This document shows, piece after piece, positions 1 through 6,353 of a stretch of DNA of 7,419 nt; the first letter of the stretch is position 1; each line of letters opens with the position of its first letter. The translations under genes were made by a program, and so were the position numbers. The DNA lies in assembly GCA_026417675.1 (NCBI GenBank), contig JAOACV010000109.1, forward strand, positions 1 to 7,419. Reading direction: 5' to 3'. Source of the stretch: Verrucomicrobiia bacterium. GTDB lineage: Bacteria > Verrucomicrobiota > Verrucomicrobiia > CAIQCK01. The notes below the pieces were generated by a model. It worked only from the letters and a program-made list of their open reading frames with translations. It made no database searches and was not told the origin of the DNA.

Positions 1-600
1 GCACAGGCGTCGTGGAACCCAACCTGGATCAAGGACGTGACCGGCAGCGTGTTTGTCCGACAGCAGTTCTTCCGCTACAACCGGCACACCGACATAGACT
101 TTGACGCGAGCGCGGCCGGCTTCAACGCGGGCGGCGCAGTCGAGGACTGGTTCACCCTGAGCGGCGGTTTTACAGCCACGCGACTGGAGAGCCGGCCCAC
201 GGACGACGAGTTCTACAAAGAGGGCGACGCGGCCCTTGTCATCAGCCGGAGCCACAAGTTCACCGACCGTTTGGTGCTGCCTTACGGCTACACGTTTGAT
301 TACTATTTCACCAGCCCGGACGACTACACACGATTCACCCACGGCGTTTTTGTCGGGCTGAACTGGGCGGCGATGCAGAAGATGCTGGTTCAGGTCCTCT
401 ACCGCTTCCAATGGGAGGACTATCAACGGGTCCAGCGTGAAGACAAGGCGAGCATTGTCTCTTTGGCCGTGCTGTATCAATTCACCAACTGGGCCAGCGC
501 GCGCGCTTTCGTGAGCTTCACCAGCAACGACTCCAGCATCGACCGCGACTACGAGATCTTCAACTCGGGCGTGGGCCTGACGCTTTCGCTGAAGTTCTGA
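1..600 (+). CDS. Outer-membrane beta-barrel protein, C-terminal part (5' end outside window)
   Basis: The frame is open from the first base to a TGA at 598-600, giving 199 visible residues; the start is outside the window. A GTG at 37 is internal and unlikely to be the true start, because the frame continues upstream with no ribosome binding site there. The visible part is a series of amphipathic beta-strands with alternating hydrophobic and polar residues, rich in Tyr, Phe and Trp at strand ends and separated by short polar or acidic turns. It ends in LTLSLKF; a terminal Phe is the usual recognition signal for the BAM assembly machinery. The last strands resemble the end of putative beta-barrel porin 2-type proteins found with exopolysaccharide export genes, but that family assignment is a guess. 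It could equally be another 8- to 16-strand barrel or the barrel domain of a TPR-barrel fusion. It converges on the glycosyltransferase gene with 15 bases between stop codons, and no terminator hairpin with a T-run is visible. Confidence 0.75.
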   Translation, partial: AQASWNPTWIKDVTGSVFVRQQFFRYNRHTDIDFDASAAGFNAGGAVEDWFTLSGGFTATRLESRPTDDEFYKEGDAALVISRSHKFTDRLVLPYGYTFDYYFTSPDDYTRFTHGVFVGLNWAAMQKMLVQVLYRFQWEDYQRVQREDKASIVSLAVLYQFTNWASARAFVSFTSNDSSIDRDYEIFNSGVGLTLSLKF

Positions 601-615
601 ACCTCGCCCGCCTTA

Positions 616-2022
616 CTAGCGGTCGTAATCCGGCTCGTAAATCTCCGTGGACGTCTTCAGCGGCGACTTTGCGCGCGTCAGGTGGAACGCGCATGCGCTG
701 GCGAAGATGCACATCTGGGGATACACCGGCACGACAAACCGCGGGTTCACGGTGGCCACGGCGAAACACGTCACCACGCCGCCGAGCGTGCAGCCCAGCA
801 TCGCCAGCCAGAGCGGCCCGGCATCCCGCCAATGATGGCGGATCACCCACAGCCCGCCAAAACCGAACGCGACGATGGCGATGCTGATCAATTGGGCCAA
901 CCGCACCACGCGCGGCGGGGCATTGATGAACCAGTGCCACGGCGGCTCGGTCCACAGCATCAACATCCGGTAAAGCGGCAGCGCGACGTAATAACGGAGG
1001 GGATGCGCCCGGATCTTCTTGGCGGCCAGCCTGGCGAACGCCTGGTCCGTCTCGTCCGTCAGCCCGACGTTCAGATAGACCTTGTTCATCAGCTCCTTCA
1101 CCTGCAACCGCTCCTCGTCCGTGTCGAAGGCATGTTTCGGGAAACTGCGCTCGAACTTCTCCCCCGCCGGCAGATCGTCCGGCTTGTAACCCGGCGTGCG
1201 CTGATACACCACCGCGTAGGCTAGCGGACGGTTGTAGGCCTGCGAGTCCACCCACGTGGAGAGCCACCGGTGATAACCGCGCGCGCGGTCGTCCGACTTG
1301 GTGGCGCGCGCCGCGGAAAGGAAATTGAACTCATGCAGTGAGATCGCGTTGCGCGTTACCCACGGCAGCATGAGGAACAGCCAGCAGAACACCGCCAAAC
1401 CGGCGCGCTTGAGCGTGAAGAACCGGCGGCCTTCGGGAGTTAGATAAAACGCCGGCAGCAAGAACACCGGCAGCAATGCCAGCGTCGGCCTCATCATCGC
1501 CGCCGCCGCGCAACTGATGCCCAGCCCGATGAACCAGACGTTCCGATTGTCCCGGCAGCCCTTCAAGGCGCAATACACCGCCAGCGTTACCCAGAACGTC
1601 GCCAGCGTCTCCGGCAGGACGTAGCCGCTGAAAATCAGCACCGGCGCGCAGATCAACGCCGTGCCGAAACTCCAGAACCCCACCAACCGGTCCCGAAACA
1701 ACTCCCGCGCCGTGCGATAGACCAACCAGCACGTCAGCAGGTCTATCACCGCCTGCGCGACCTGCACCGCGCGCCACTTTCCCAAACCGCACACGCTGTA
1801 TATTGTCGCCAAAAAAAACGGATAGCCCGGCATCCGCCGCGCGTTCGGCACGGGATGATCGCCCTCGTCGTCGCTGAACACGCCATGCTGCACGAGGTTC
1901 CTGGCGAACCGTTCGTATTGGGGAGTATCCGCCGCCCCGCCCACATCCGCCCACTGCGGCACCAGCCACAGCCGGATCAGCAGGCCGATCACCGCCAGGA
2001 TGAGAAACTTGACCAGGTTCAT
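616..2022 (-). CDS. Multi-pass membrane glycosyltransferase, GT-C fold (ArnT/PMT-like, GT39 family)
   Basis: A 468-residue integral membrane protein that probably transfers a sugar from a polyprenyl-phosphate donor onto an envelope acceptor on the outer face of the inner membrane; donor and acceptor cannot be read from sequence. Hydrophobic helices start with residues about 2-20 and continue at roughly 84-104, 112-133, 137-155, 163-193, 206-222, 374-395, 403-424 and 428-446. GT-C hallmarks are an acidic first periplasmic loop (D26, D32, with Y36 and R38), RMPGYP at 63-68, PETL at 137-140, PWVTRN at 220-225 and NPRFVVPVYP near 426-435, the usual end of the transmembrane domain in this family. 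The ATG at 2022 is chosen because AAGGA lies 7 bases upstream (2030-2034) and the protein then begins directly with helix 1. The frame stays open to 2196, but that extension is polar, unlike the family, and would overlap tilS. It lies downstream of tilS on the same strand and converges with the barrel gene. Confidence 0.85.
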   Translation of the reverse strand: MNLVKFLILAVIGLLIRLWLVPQWADVGGAADTPQYERFARNLVQHGVFSDDEGDHPVPNARRMPGYPFFLATIYSVCGLGKWRAVQVAQAVIDLLTCWLVYRTARELFRDRLVGFWSFGTALICAPVLIFSGYVLPETLATFWVTLAVYCALKGCRDNRNVWFIGLGISCAAAAMMRPTLALLPVFLLPAFYLTPEGRRFFTLKRAGLAVFCWLFLMLPWVTRNAISLHEFNFLSAARATKSDDRARGYHRWLSTWVDSQAYNRPLAYAVVYQRTPGYKPDDLPAGEKFERSFPKHAFDTDEERLQVKELMNKVYLNVGLTDETDQAFARLAAKKIRAHPLRYYVALPLYRMLMLWTEPPWHWFINAPPRVVRLAQLISIAIVAFGFGGLWVIRHHWRDAGPLWLAMLGCTLGGVVTCFAVATVNPRFVVPVYPQMCIFASACAFHLTRAKSPLKTSTEIYEPDYDR

Positions 2023-2029
2023 TCGCGCG

Positions 2030-2034
2030 TCCTT
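2030..2034 (-). promoter_or_regulatory. Ribosome binding site of the glycosyltransferase gene
   Basis: AAGGA on the minus strand, 7 bases before the ATG at 2022. It decides the start in favour of 2022 over in-frame upstream alternatives reaching 2196. Confidence 0.65.
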
Positions 2035-2049
2035 GCCTTCAGCGCCTCC

Positions 2050-2079
2050 ATAGAAAACAGAACCCTCCTCTGATGTCAA
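2050..2079 (-). promoter_or_regulatory. Candidate sigma70-type promoter for the glycosyltransferase gene
   Basis: On the minus strand a perfect -35 hexamer TTGACA (2074-2079) is followed after 18 bases by TTCTAT (2050-2055), which matches only 3 of 6 positions of the -10 consensus. Transcription would begin near 2043, leaving a leader of about 20 bases that still contains the AAGGA site. The position between the tilS-side hairpins and the gene makes sense for an independent promoter, but the weak -10 box keeps this tentative. Confidence 0.35.
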
Positions 2080-2080
2080 T

Positions 2081-2126
2081 GCAGGCGTTGTCGAGCCTGC
2101 GAGAGAATCGCGTTCGGAGAACGCGA
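2081..2126 (-). terminator. Two adjacent hairpins downstream of tilS, possible terminator
   Basis: Two perfect inverted repeats sit side by side in the tilS-glycosyltransferase spacer. The first in minus-strand order pairs 2119-2126 with 2108-2115 (8 bp, arms TCGCGTTC and GAACGCGA, 3-base loop). It is followed by TTCTCTC and then by a 6-bp stem pairing 2095-2100 with 2081-2086 (GCAGGC and GCCTGC, 8-base loop). They lie about 42 bases past the tilS stop and just before the candidate promoter. There is no run of T residues, so intrinsic termination is uncertain; they could instead protect a 3' end or be a processing site. Confidence 0.4.
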
Positions 2127-2167
2127 CCCATCGGAAAGAATCTTCTTGCACGTAGCCAGCCAGTCCT

Positions 2168-3604
2168 TCAGGTCTCCACAGTCCGCACGCGGACATGACA
2201 GGCTTGGCGCGTGGCGGGGGTGATCTTGAATTTCTCGCCGATGCGGTAGCCTAGCACCCAGCAGATCGTGCCGTCGGCCGCCTCTAGCAATGGCGTCCGG
2301 CGTCTTTGCGCCACGGGGATCTTTTCGTCCACGAAAATGTCCTGAAGCTTCTTGGGGCGGGCCATGCCGATGGGCTGAAACCGGTCCCCCGGCCGCCAGA
2401 GGCGCAGGCGCAGGCAACCGCCCAAGGCGTCGGCATCCATCCATTCGTCGAGGGAATGCGGCGCACGGAACCCGGCGCGCGAAGCGCCCCGAGCGGCGAT
2501 GTTAGGTATGCGATCGCCGGGCACGATTTCAACCTCCACGGCAATGCCCAACTCGGCGATCTCCGTCACGCCCGGCACGTTGAGCGCGTGCGAGTTAACC
2601 TCCGCCGTCGCGGTCCGTTGTCCCCCCTCTATTGAACTCTGCAACTCGATCTTCTCCCCGTCGCTCACTGCGCGCCATTGCTCCGTCAATACCAACTCGC
2701 TCACGGTGGCCCGCGCCGCCATGGCCCGTAACGCCTCGATGGTGCGGAAGTCCACGGCTTCGCCGAGGTTGTTGTCCAAGAGCCAGCGGTAAATAGCCCG
2801 CCGTTGGACCGCGACGTGCTCGCGAGACAGGCTGTCAGCGAGTAAGACCTTGGGCCGTGGCCGGCAGCGCTCCGAGGCGCGGCTGGCTGCATCCTCGATC
2901 CATTCGTCTTCCGCGGCCAGCATCTCGGCGGTCTGGTGCAACAAGAGCTTCAGCTTCGGGTTGTAGTCGCGTTCCAGCAGAGGAATCAGCTCATGGCGGA
3001 TGCGATTCCGCTGGAACTGGGGATCCCAATTGCTGGCGTCCTGGCGAAATTTCAAGCCCCGTTGTTGGATGTAGCCGAGCACCTCGTGTTTCCACACGTC
3101 CAGCATCGGTCGGACGACGTTGAGGCGGCCCATGCGGTTGGAGGGACGAATCGCCGCCAGTCCGCGTGTGCCCGCGCCCCGCAGCAGCCGTTGCAGGAGC
3201 GTTTCGACTTGGTCGTCGGCGGTGTGGGCCAAGGCCAGCGTGCCGAGGCCGAGCGACCGGGCTGTTTCTTGGAAGAAGGCTTGGCGCGACCGCCGGGCCG
3301 CGTCTTCGATGGAGAGCCGTTCGCGGGCTGCCCGTCCGGCCACGTCGTCGCACCCCGTGACACAGGCAAGATCATAGCCAGCAGCCAGTTGGCGCACGAA
3401 CGCCTCGTCCGCGTCGCTTTCCGCGCCCCGCAACCGGTGATTGAAGTGGGCCACATGCAATTCCCAGCCGAATTCGGGCTGCAAAGCCGCCAGCGCGTCC
3501 AGCAAAGCCACTGAATCCGGCCCGCCTGAGACCCCGATCAGCAGCCGTTCGCCCGGCGCGATCAGCCCGCGTTCGCGGATGGTTTGGCGCACTTTTTCCA
3601 ACAT
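2168..3604 (-). CDS. tilS: tRNA(Ile)-lysidine synthetase
   Basis: TilS uses ATP and lysine to convert C34 of the CAU-anticodon tRNA-Ile to lysidine, changing its charging from Met to Ile and its reading from AUG to AUA; it acts in the cytoplasm. The 478-residue protein has all expected parts. The N-terminal PP-loop ATPase carries SGGPDS at 26-31. The second conserved stretch HFNHRLRGAESDADEAFV lies around 53-70. AHTADDQVETLLQRLLRGAG follows at about 126-145, and DASNWDPQFQRNRIRHELIP at about 189-208. A middle linker leads to the TilS C-terminal domain with RPGDRFQPIGM (404-414), KKLQDIFVDEKIP (418-430) and WVLGYRIGEKFKI (449-461). No key residue is missing. The ATG at 3604 is chosen because the protein then begins with the usual MLEKVRQTI helix; a TTG at 3640 would add 12 atypical residues. 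Its Shine-Dalgarno sequence is poor (GGGGG very close to the start, GAGG further up). It is divergent from rpsO. Confidence 0.95.
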   Translation of the reverse strand: MLEKVRQTIRERGLIAPGERLLIGVSGGPDSVALLDALAALQPEFGWELHVAHFNHRLRGAESDADEAFVRQLAAGYDLACVTGCDDVAGRAARERLSIEDAARRSRQAFFQETARSLGLGTLALAHTADDQVETLLQRLLRGAGTRGLAAIRPSNRMGRLNVVRPMLDVWKHEVLGYIQQRGLKFRQDASNWDPQFQRNRIRHELIPLLERDYNPKLKLLLHQTAEMLAAEDEWIEDAASRASERCRPRPKVLLADSLSREHVAVQRRAIYRWLLDNNLGEAVDFRTIEALRAMAARATVSELVLTEQWRAVSDGEKIELQSSIEGGQRTATAEVNSHALNVPGVTEIAELGIAVEVEIVPGDRIPNIAARGASRAGFRAPHSLDEWMDADALGGCLRLRLWRPGDRFQPIGMARPKKLQDIFVDEKIPVAQRRRTPLLEAADGTICWVLGYRIGEKFKITPATRQACHVRVRTVET

Positions 3605-3666
3605 GCCCCCAACTTCAGCCCTCGGAGAGGCTCCATGCAAGCCTAGAGTTGGGACGGCGAAAACGT

Positions 3667-3707
3667 GGAAAAATTCCTTTACAGAACCGACCGGCGGCGA
3701 CTACTAT
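3667..3707 (+). promoter_or_regulatory. Candidate sigma70-type promoter of the rpsO-pnp operon
   Basis: TTTACA (3678-3683, 5 of 6 to the -35 consensus) and TACTAT (3702-3707, 4 of 6 to the -10 consensus) are separated by 18 bases. Just upstream is an A/T-rich patch that includes the palindrome GGAAAAATTCC (3667-3677); this could act as an UP element, as often found at ribosomal-protein promoters, or as an operator. The start of transcription would fall near 3713-3716, giving a leader of roughly 40-50 bases that begins at the hairpin described at 3715-3746. Confidence 0.5.
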
Positions 3708-3714
3708 GTGCGCC

Positions 3715-3746
3715 CGCTTCCGCCAACGGAGACACCCAAGGAAGCG
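3715..3746 (+). promoter_or_regulatory. Structured rpsO leader covering the Shine-Dalgarno region
   Basis: CGCTTCC (3715-3721) is perfectly complementary to GGAAGCG (3740-3746). This stem would bury the best Shine-Dalgarno-like sequence, AAGGAAG (3738-3744). A competing hairpin pairs 3718-3722 with 3727-3731 around a CCAA tetraloop and would free it; the two cannot form together because they share 3718-3721. S15 is known in E. coli and several other bacteria to repress its own mRNA through a leader structure, though the structures differ between groups. The pairing is seen; the regulatory role is inference. Confidence 0.45.
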
Positions 3747-3763
3747 TCGGATAAGTGAACACC

Positions 3764-4027
3764 ATGGACCCAAAGACGAAATCGGAAATCACGAAGGAAT
3801 TCCGGCTTCACGAGCGGGACACCGGTTCGGCCGATGTCCAAATCGCGCTGCTAACGGAGCGGATCAACGAGTTGACGGGGCACCTGAAGCTCCACATGAA
3901 GGACCACAGCTCGCGCCGCGGCTTGCTGATGATGGTGGGCAAGCGGCGCCGGCTGCTGGACTATTTGAGCCAGACCGACAACAACCGTTACCAGCAGATC
4001 ATCAAGAAGTTAAGGCTGCGCAAGTAG
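3764..4027 (+). CDS. rpsO: 30S ribosomal protein S15
   Basis: S15 binds the central domain of 16S rRNA early in 30S assembly and contributes to a bridge with the 50S subunit. The 87-residue product matches the family throughout. [13 protein letters not shown] (19-31) and [19 protein letters not shown] (37-55) hold the conserved Gly, His, Asp, Ser and Arg residues of the rRNA-binding surface, followed by the helix with RRRLLDYL (61-68) and a basic end, KKLRLRK. Usual family length is about 89. The ATG at 3764 is taken as the start, with a modest GGA 12 bases upstream. A GTG at 3755, 12 bases from the stronger AAGGAAG, would add three residues and cannot be excluded. It is the first gene of an operon with pnp, separated by 190 structured bases, and is divergent from tilS. 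Identity is essentially certain; only the exact start is open. Confidence 0.97.
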   Translation: MDPKTKSEITKEFRLHERDTGSADVQIALLTERINELTGHLKLHMKDHSSRRGLLMMVGKRRRLLDYLSQTDNNRYQQIIKKLRLRK

Positions 4028-4080
4028 CGCAAGAAGTTTCATTTTTGGCGCAGCCTGCCGGCTTGACGCGCGGCCGCGTC
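4027..4080 (+). promoter_or_regulatory. Two hairpins immediately after rpsO
   Basis: The first hairpin begins at the last base of the rpsO stop codon: 4027-4035 (GCGCAAGAA) pairs with 4042-4051 (TTTTTGGCGC), giving 9 pairs with one G-T wobble and one bulged G at 4047, and a 6-base loop. The second is GACGCG (4065-4070) and CGCGTC (4075-4080) around CGGC. Neither has a T-run after it, so neither is a standard intrinsic terminator. In E. coli a partial terminator and RNase processing sites occupy this rpsO-pnp spacer; a 3'-end stabilising or attenuating role is a reasonable guess here. Confidence 0.4.
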
Positions 4081-4114
4081 CGAGAACCAAACGAAAACCA
4101 CAACAACCTGAATC

Positions 4115-4208
4115 GGGTCCGCTCGCGAGACAGGAAGGTTTCAAAGAACGCAGAACCAACGCAGGTCGCTGCTTTCTTGGAAGCTTTTCCGACGCTCGGG
4201 GCGGACCC
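4115..4208 (+). promoter_or_regulatory. Long imperfect hairpin in the pnp leader, RNase III-substrate-like
   Basis: Read by hand, positions 4115-4153 fold back on 4169-4208. The base is a perfect 8-bp stem, GGGTCCGC (4115-4122) with GCGGACCC (4201-4208). It continues after a one-base bulge (4200) through 4123-4125 with 4197-4199. A weaker stretch with alternating mismatches follows (4126-4132), then ten consecutive pairs 4133-4142 with 4180-4189, five pairs 4144-4148 with 4174-4178, and four pairs 4150-4153 with 4169-4172. That is about 33 pairs including four wobbles. The loop 4154-4168 can add ACC with GGT. The structure ends nine bases before the pnp ATG and its 3' arm contains the only purine-rich stretch that could serve as the pnp ribosome binding site. 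E. coli pnp has an RNase III-cleaved leader hairpin through which PNPase represses itself; a similar role here is inferred. Confidence 0.5.
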
Positions 4209-4217
4209 AAAGCACCC

Positions 4218-6335
4218 ATGCAACAATCCATTCGCACCCCCATCGGCACCCATGACCTGATCATCGAGACCGGCAAGCTGGCCGGCCAGGCAGACGGCGC
4301 CGTCACCGTTCAATATGGCGAAACCGTCGTCTTCGTGGCCGCGGTGGCCGCCAACGAAAGCAAACCTGGACAGGACTTTTTCCCGCTCCAAGTGGATTAC
4401 CGGGAGAAGGCCAGCGCGGCGGGCAAGTTCCCAGGCGGCTATTTCAAGCGCGAAGGCCGCCCAACGGAGAAGGAAATCCTCACCGCCCGCATGACCGACC
4501 GGCCCATTCGCCCTTTGTTTCCGGAGGGATATTTCAGCGAGGTTCAGGTCATGGCCATCGTCCTGAGCGCGGACGGCGAAAACGACTCCGACATCCTCGC
4601 CATCAACGGCGCCAGCGCCGCGCTGACCGTCAGCGACATTCCATGGAACGGCCCGCTTGGCGCGGTCCGCGTCGGCCGCGTCAACGGCCAGTTTGTCGCC
4701 AACCCGACCCATAGCCAGATGGCCGAGTCCGACCTCGACTTGGTCTATGTCGGCAACGAGTCGGACATCGTGATGATCGAGGGCTGCGCCAAGGAGCTTT
4801 CCGAGGCCGAGTTAGCCGCCGCGATGGAGTTTGCACAGGGCTTGGTCAAGCCCATCGTCGCCGCCCAACGCCAACTGGCCCAAGGGCTTGGCGTGACCAA
4901 GCGCCCCGTGACGCTGATCACCGTCCCGGAGGCCTTGCAGACTAAGGTCCGGGCGATTGCCGAATCGAGGATTCTAGCCGCCATCAGCATCCCCGGCAAA
5001 CAGGCGCGTCATCAGGCGACCTCCGCCATTTACAAAGAGGTTCTGGCAGCCGCACAGGCCGAAAACCCGGAAATGGAAGAGAACCTCGTTAAGATGGCCT
5101 TCGAGAACGTCAAGGGCGAAGTCATCCGCCGCCAGATTCTGACCACGCAGAAGCGCATGGACGGCCGCAGCCTAGACCAGTTGCGTGAGATTCACTGCGA
5201 AGTCGCTGTCCTGCCGCGTCCGCACGGCTCGGCGCTGTTCCAGCGCGGCGAGACCCAAGCGCTGGCGTTTGCCACGCTGGGATCGCTGGGCGACATCCAG
5301 GAACTGGATGCCTACACCGGCGGCGCGCCGGAGAAACGGTTCATGCTCCACTACAACTTCCCGCCGTTTTCCACTGGTGAAACCGGCCGCATTGCCGGCC
5401 CGGGCCGACGCGAGATCGGTCACGGCGCGCTCGCCGAGCGGTCGCTGGAGATGGTCATGCCGCCGCCGGACAAATGGGCCTACACCACCCGCATCACCAG
5501 TGAGATCATGTCCTCCAACGGCTCCACCTCGATGGCCACCGTCTGCGGCGGCTGCCCGGCGTTGATGGACGCCGGCGTGCCGATCAAGGCGCCCGTGGCA
5601 GGCATTTCCATCGGCCTGATCACGGAGGCCAACGACCGCAAGAAGGGCGTGCTCCTGACCGACATCATCGGCGCGGAAGACCACTACGGCGACATGGACT
5701 TCAAGGTTGCCGGCACGCGCCAAGGCATCACCGGCTTCCAACTGGACCTGAAGATCCCCGGCCTTACCTTCGACCTGATGCGCCAGGCGTTGGAACGCGC
5801 GCGCGTCACGCGGCTGCAGATTCTCGACATCATGGGCAGGGTGCTGGCCGAGCCGCGCAAGGAGTTGAGCAAGTATGCGCCCCGGATGGAGACGGTGCGC
5901 ATACCTCCGGACAAGATCGGCCTGCTCATCGGCCCGGGAGGCAAGAACATCAAGAAGATCACCGAGGAAACCGGCACTCAGATTGACATTGAAGACGACG
6001 GCAGTGTGTTCATATTCTCCACTAGTGCGGCCGGCATGGAGCGGGCGCGGGAGATCATCACCAGCATGTGCGCGGAGATCGAAGTGGGCAAGATTTACCG
6101 CGGCAAGGTCGTGACGATCAAAGAGTTCGGCGCCTTCGTGGAAGTGCTACCGGGCAAGGACGGTCTGGTCCACATCTCGGAGCTGGCCGATTTCCGCGTG
6201 CGGCACGTCGAGGACGTGTGCAAGCTCGGCGACGAGATCTGGGTAAAGTGCATTGGCGTGGACGAGAAAGGTCGTGTTAAGTTGAGCCGCAAGGCGGCGC
6301 TGGCTGAAAAGGACGCTTCCGCCGCCAAGAAGTGA
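4218..6335 (+). CDS. pnp: Polynucleotide phosphorylase (PNPase)
   Basis: PNPase is a trimeric 3'-5' exoribonuclease that phosphorolyses RNA to nucleoside diphosphates in mRNA decay, and can run in reverse to add tails. The 705-residue protein is full length. RNase PH domain 1 (about 1-145) has [10 protein letters not shown] at 73-82, the RNA-contacting loop (FFRR in E. coli), here YFKR with charge kept. An all-helical linker (about 205-305) follows. RNase PH domain 2 (about 315-545) carries [10 protein letters not shown] (381-390), RREIGHG (398-404), the phosphate-binding SSNGSTSMA (432-440) and the catalytic stretch EDHYGDMDF (487-495), where D488 and D494 match the E. coli catalytic Asp pair. 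A KH domain (about 555-615, GxxG as IGPGGKNI at 571-578) and an S1 domain (about 624-692, EFGAFVEV and GLVHISEL) complete it. The ATG at 4218 gives the expected N-terminus. The ribosome binding site is weak (GGA, 12 bases upstream) and lies in the leader hairpin. The order rpsO-pnp is widely conserved. Confidence 0.98.
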   Translation: MQQSIRTPIGTHDLIIETGKLAGQADGAVTVQYGETVVFVAAVAANESKPGQDFFPLQVDYREKASAAGKFPGGYFKREGRPTEKEILTARMTDRPIRPLFPEGYFSEVQVMAIVLSADGENDSDILAINGASAALTVSDIPWNGPLGAVRVGRVNGQFVANPTHSQMAESDLDLVYVGNESDIVMIEGCAKELSEAELAAAMEFAQGLVKPIVAAQRQLAQGLGVTKRPVTLITVPEALQTKVRAIAESRILAAISIPGKQARHQATSAIYKEVLAAAQAENPEMEENLVKMAFENVKGEVIRRQILTTQKRMDGRSLDQLREIHCEVAVLPRPHGSALFQRGETQALAFATLGSLGDIQELDAYTGGAPEKRFMLHYNFPPFSTGETGRIAGPGRREIGHGALAERSLEMVMPPPDKWAYTTRITSEIMSSNGSTSMATVCGGCPALMDAGVPIKAPVAGISIGLITEANDRKKGVLLTDIIGAEDHYGDMDFKVAGTRQGITGFQLDLKIPGLTFDLMRQALERARVTRLQILDIMGRVLAEPRKELSKYAPRMETVRIPPDKIGLLIGPGGKNIKKITEETGTQIDIEDDGSVFIFSTSAAGMERAREIITSMCAEIEVGKIYRGKVVTIKEFGAFVEVLPGKDGLVHISELADFRVRHVEDVCKLGDEIWVKCIGVDEKGRVKLSRKAALAEKDASAAKK

Positions 6336-6342
6336 CAACGCG

Positions 6343-6347
6343 AAAGG
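6343..6347 (+). promoter_or_regulatory. Ribosome binding site of the exported TPR protein gene
   Basis: AAAGG, 6 bases before the ATG at 6354 and inside the 18-base gap after pnp. It supports the start at 6354 and suggests translation from the pnp transcript. Confidence 0.6.
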
Positions 6348-6353
6348 CAATCC

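Noticed and set aside
587..662. 8-base inverted repeat CGCTGAAG / CTTCAGCG spanning the convergent gene ends
   Set aside because: The arms are 60 bases apart, lie inside both coding sequences and have no T-run; probably chance.
560..1267. 235-codon minus-strand open frame overlapping the glycosyltransferase gene in another frame
   Set aside because: Arg/Ala/Gly-rich shadow of a GC-rich gene, no ribosome binding site or recognisable domain, and it crosses the end of the convergent barrel gene.
2023..2196. 58-codon N-terminal extension of the glycosyltransferase frame
   Set aside because: It is polar and low in family character, would overlap the end of tilS, and the ATG at 2022 has its own AAGGA site and starts directly with the first membrane helix.
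2936..3514. 192-codon plus-strand open frame antisense to tilS
   Set aside because: Composition is typical of the antisense of a GC-rich gene (Gln, Arg, Val-rich, no domain), while tilS on the opposite strand is beyond doubt.
3605..3640. TTG start for tilS adding 12 residues
   Set aside because: The extra residues (MHGASPRAEVGG) are not like TilS N-termini and no ribosome binding site precedes the TTG; the ATG at 3604 gives the normal N-terminus.
4063..4091. TTGACG as a -35 box for a separate pnp promoter
   Set aside because: No acceptable -10 hexamer at 16-19 bases downstream, and the hexamer overlaps a GC hairpin arm.
3649..4260. 203-codon plus-strand frame overlapping rpsO and the start of pnp
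   Set aside because: It overlaps the certain rpsO gene out of frame and reads through the structured spacer; the protein is low-complexity and unrecognisable.
4002..4712. 236-codon minus-strand frame opposite the rpsO-pnp spacer and pnp start
   Set aside because: Antisense shadow of pnp; no domain, and no ribosome binding site at its start.
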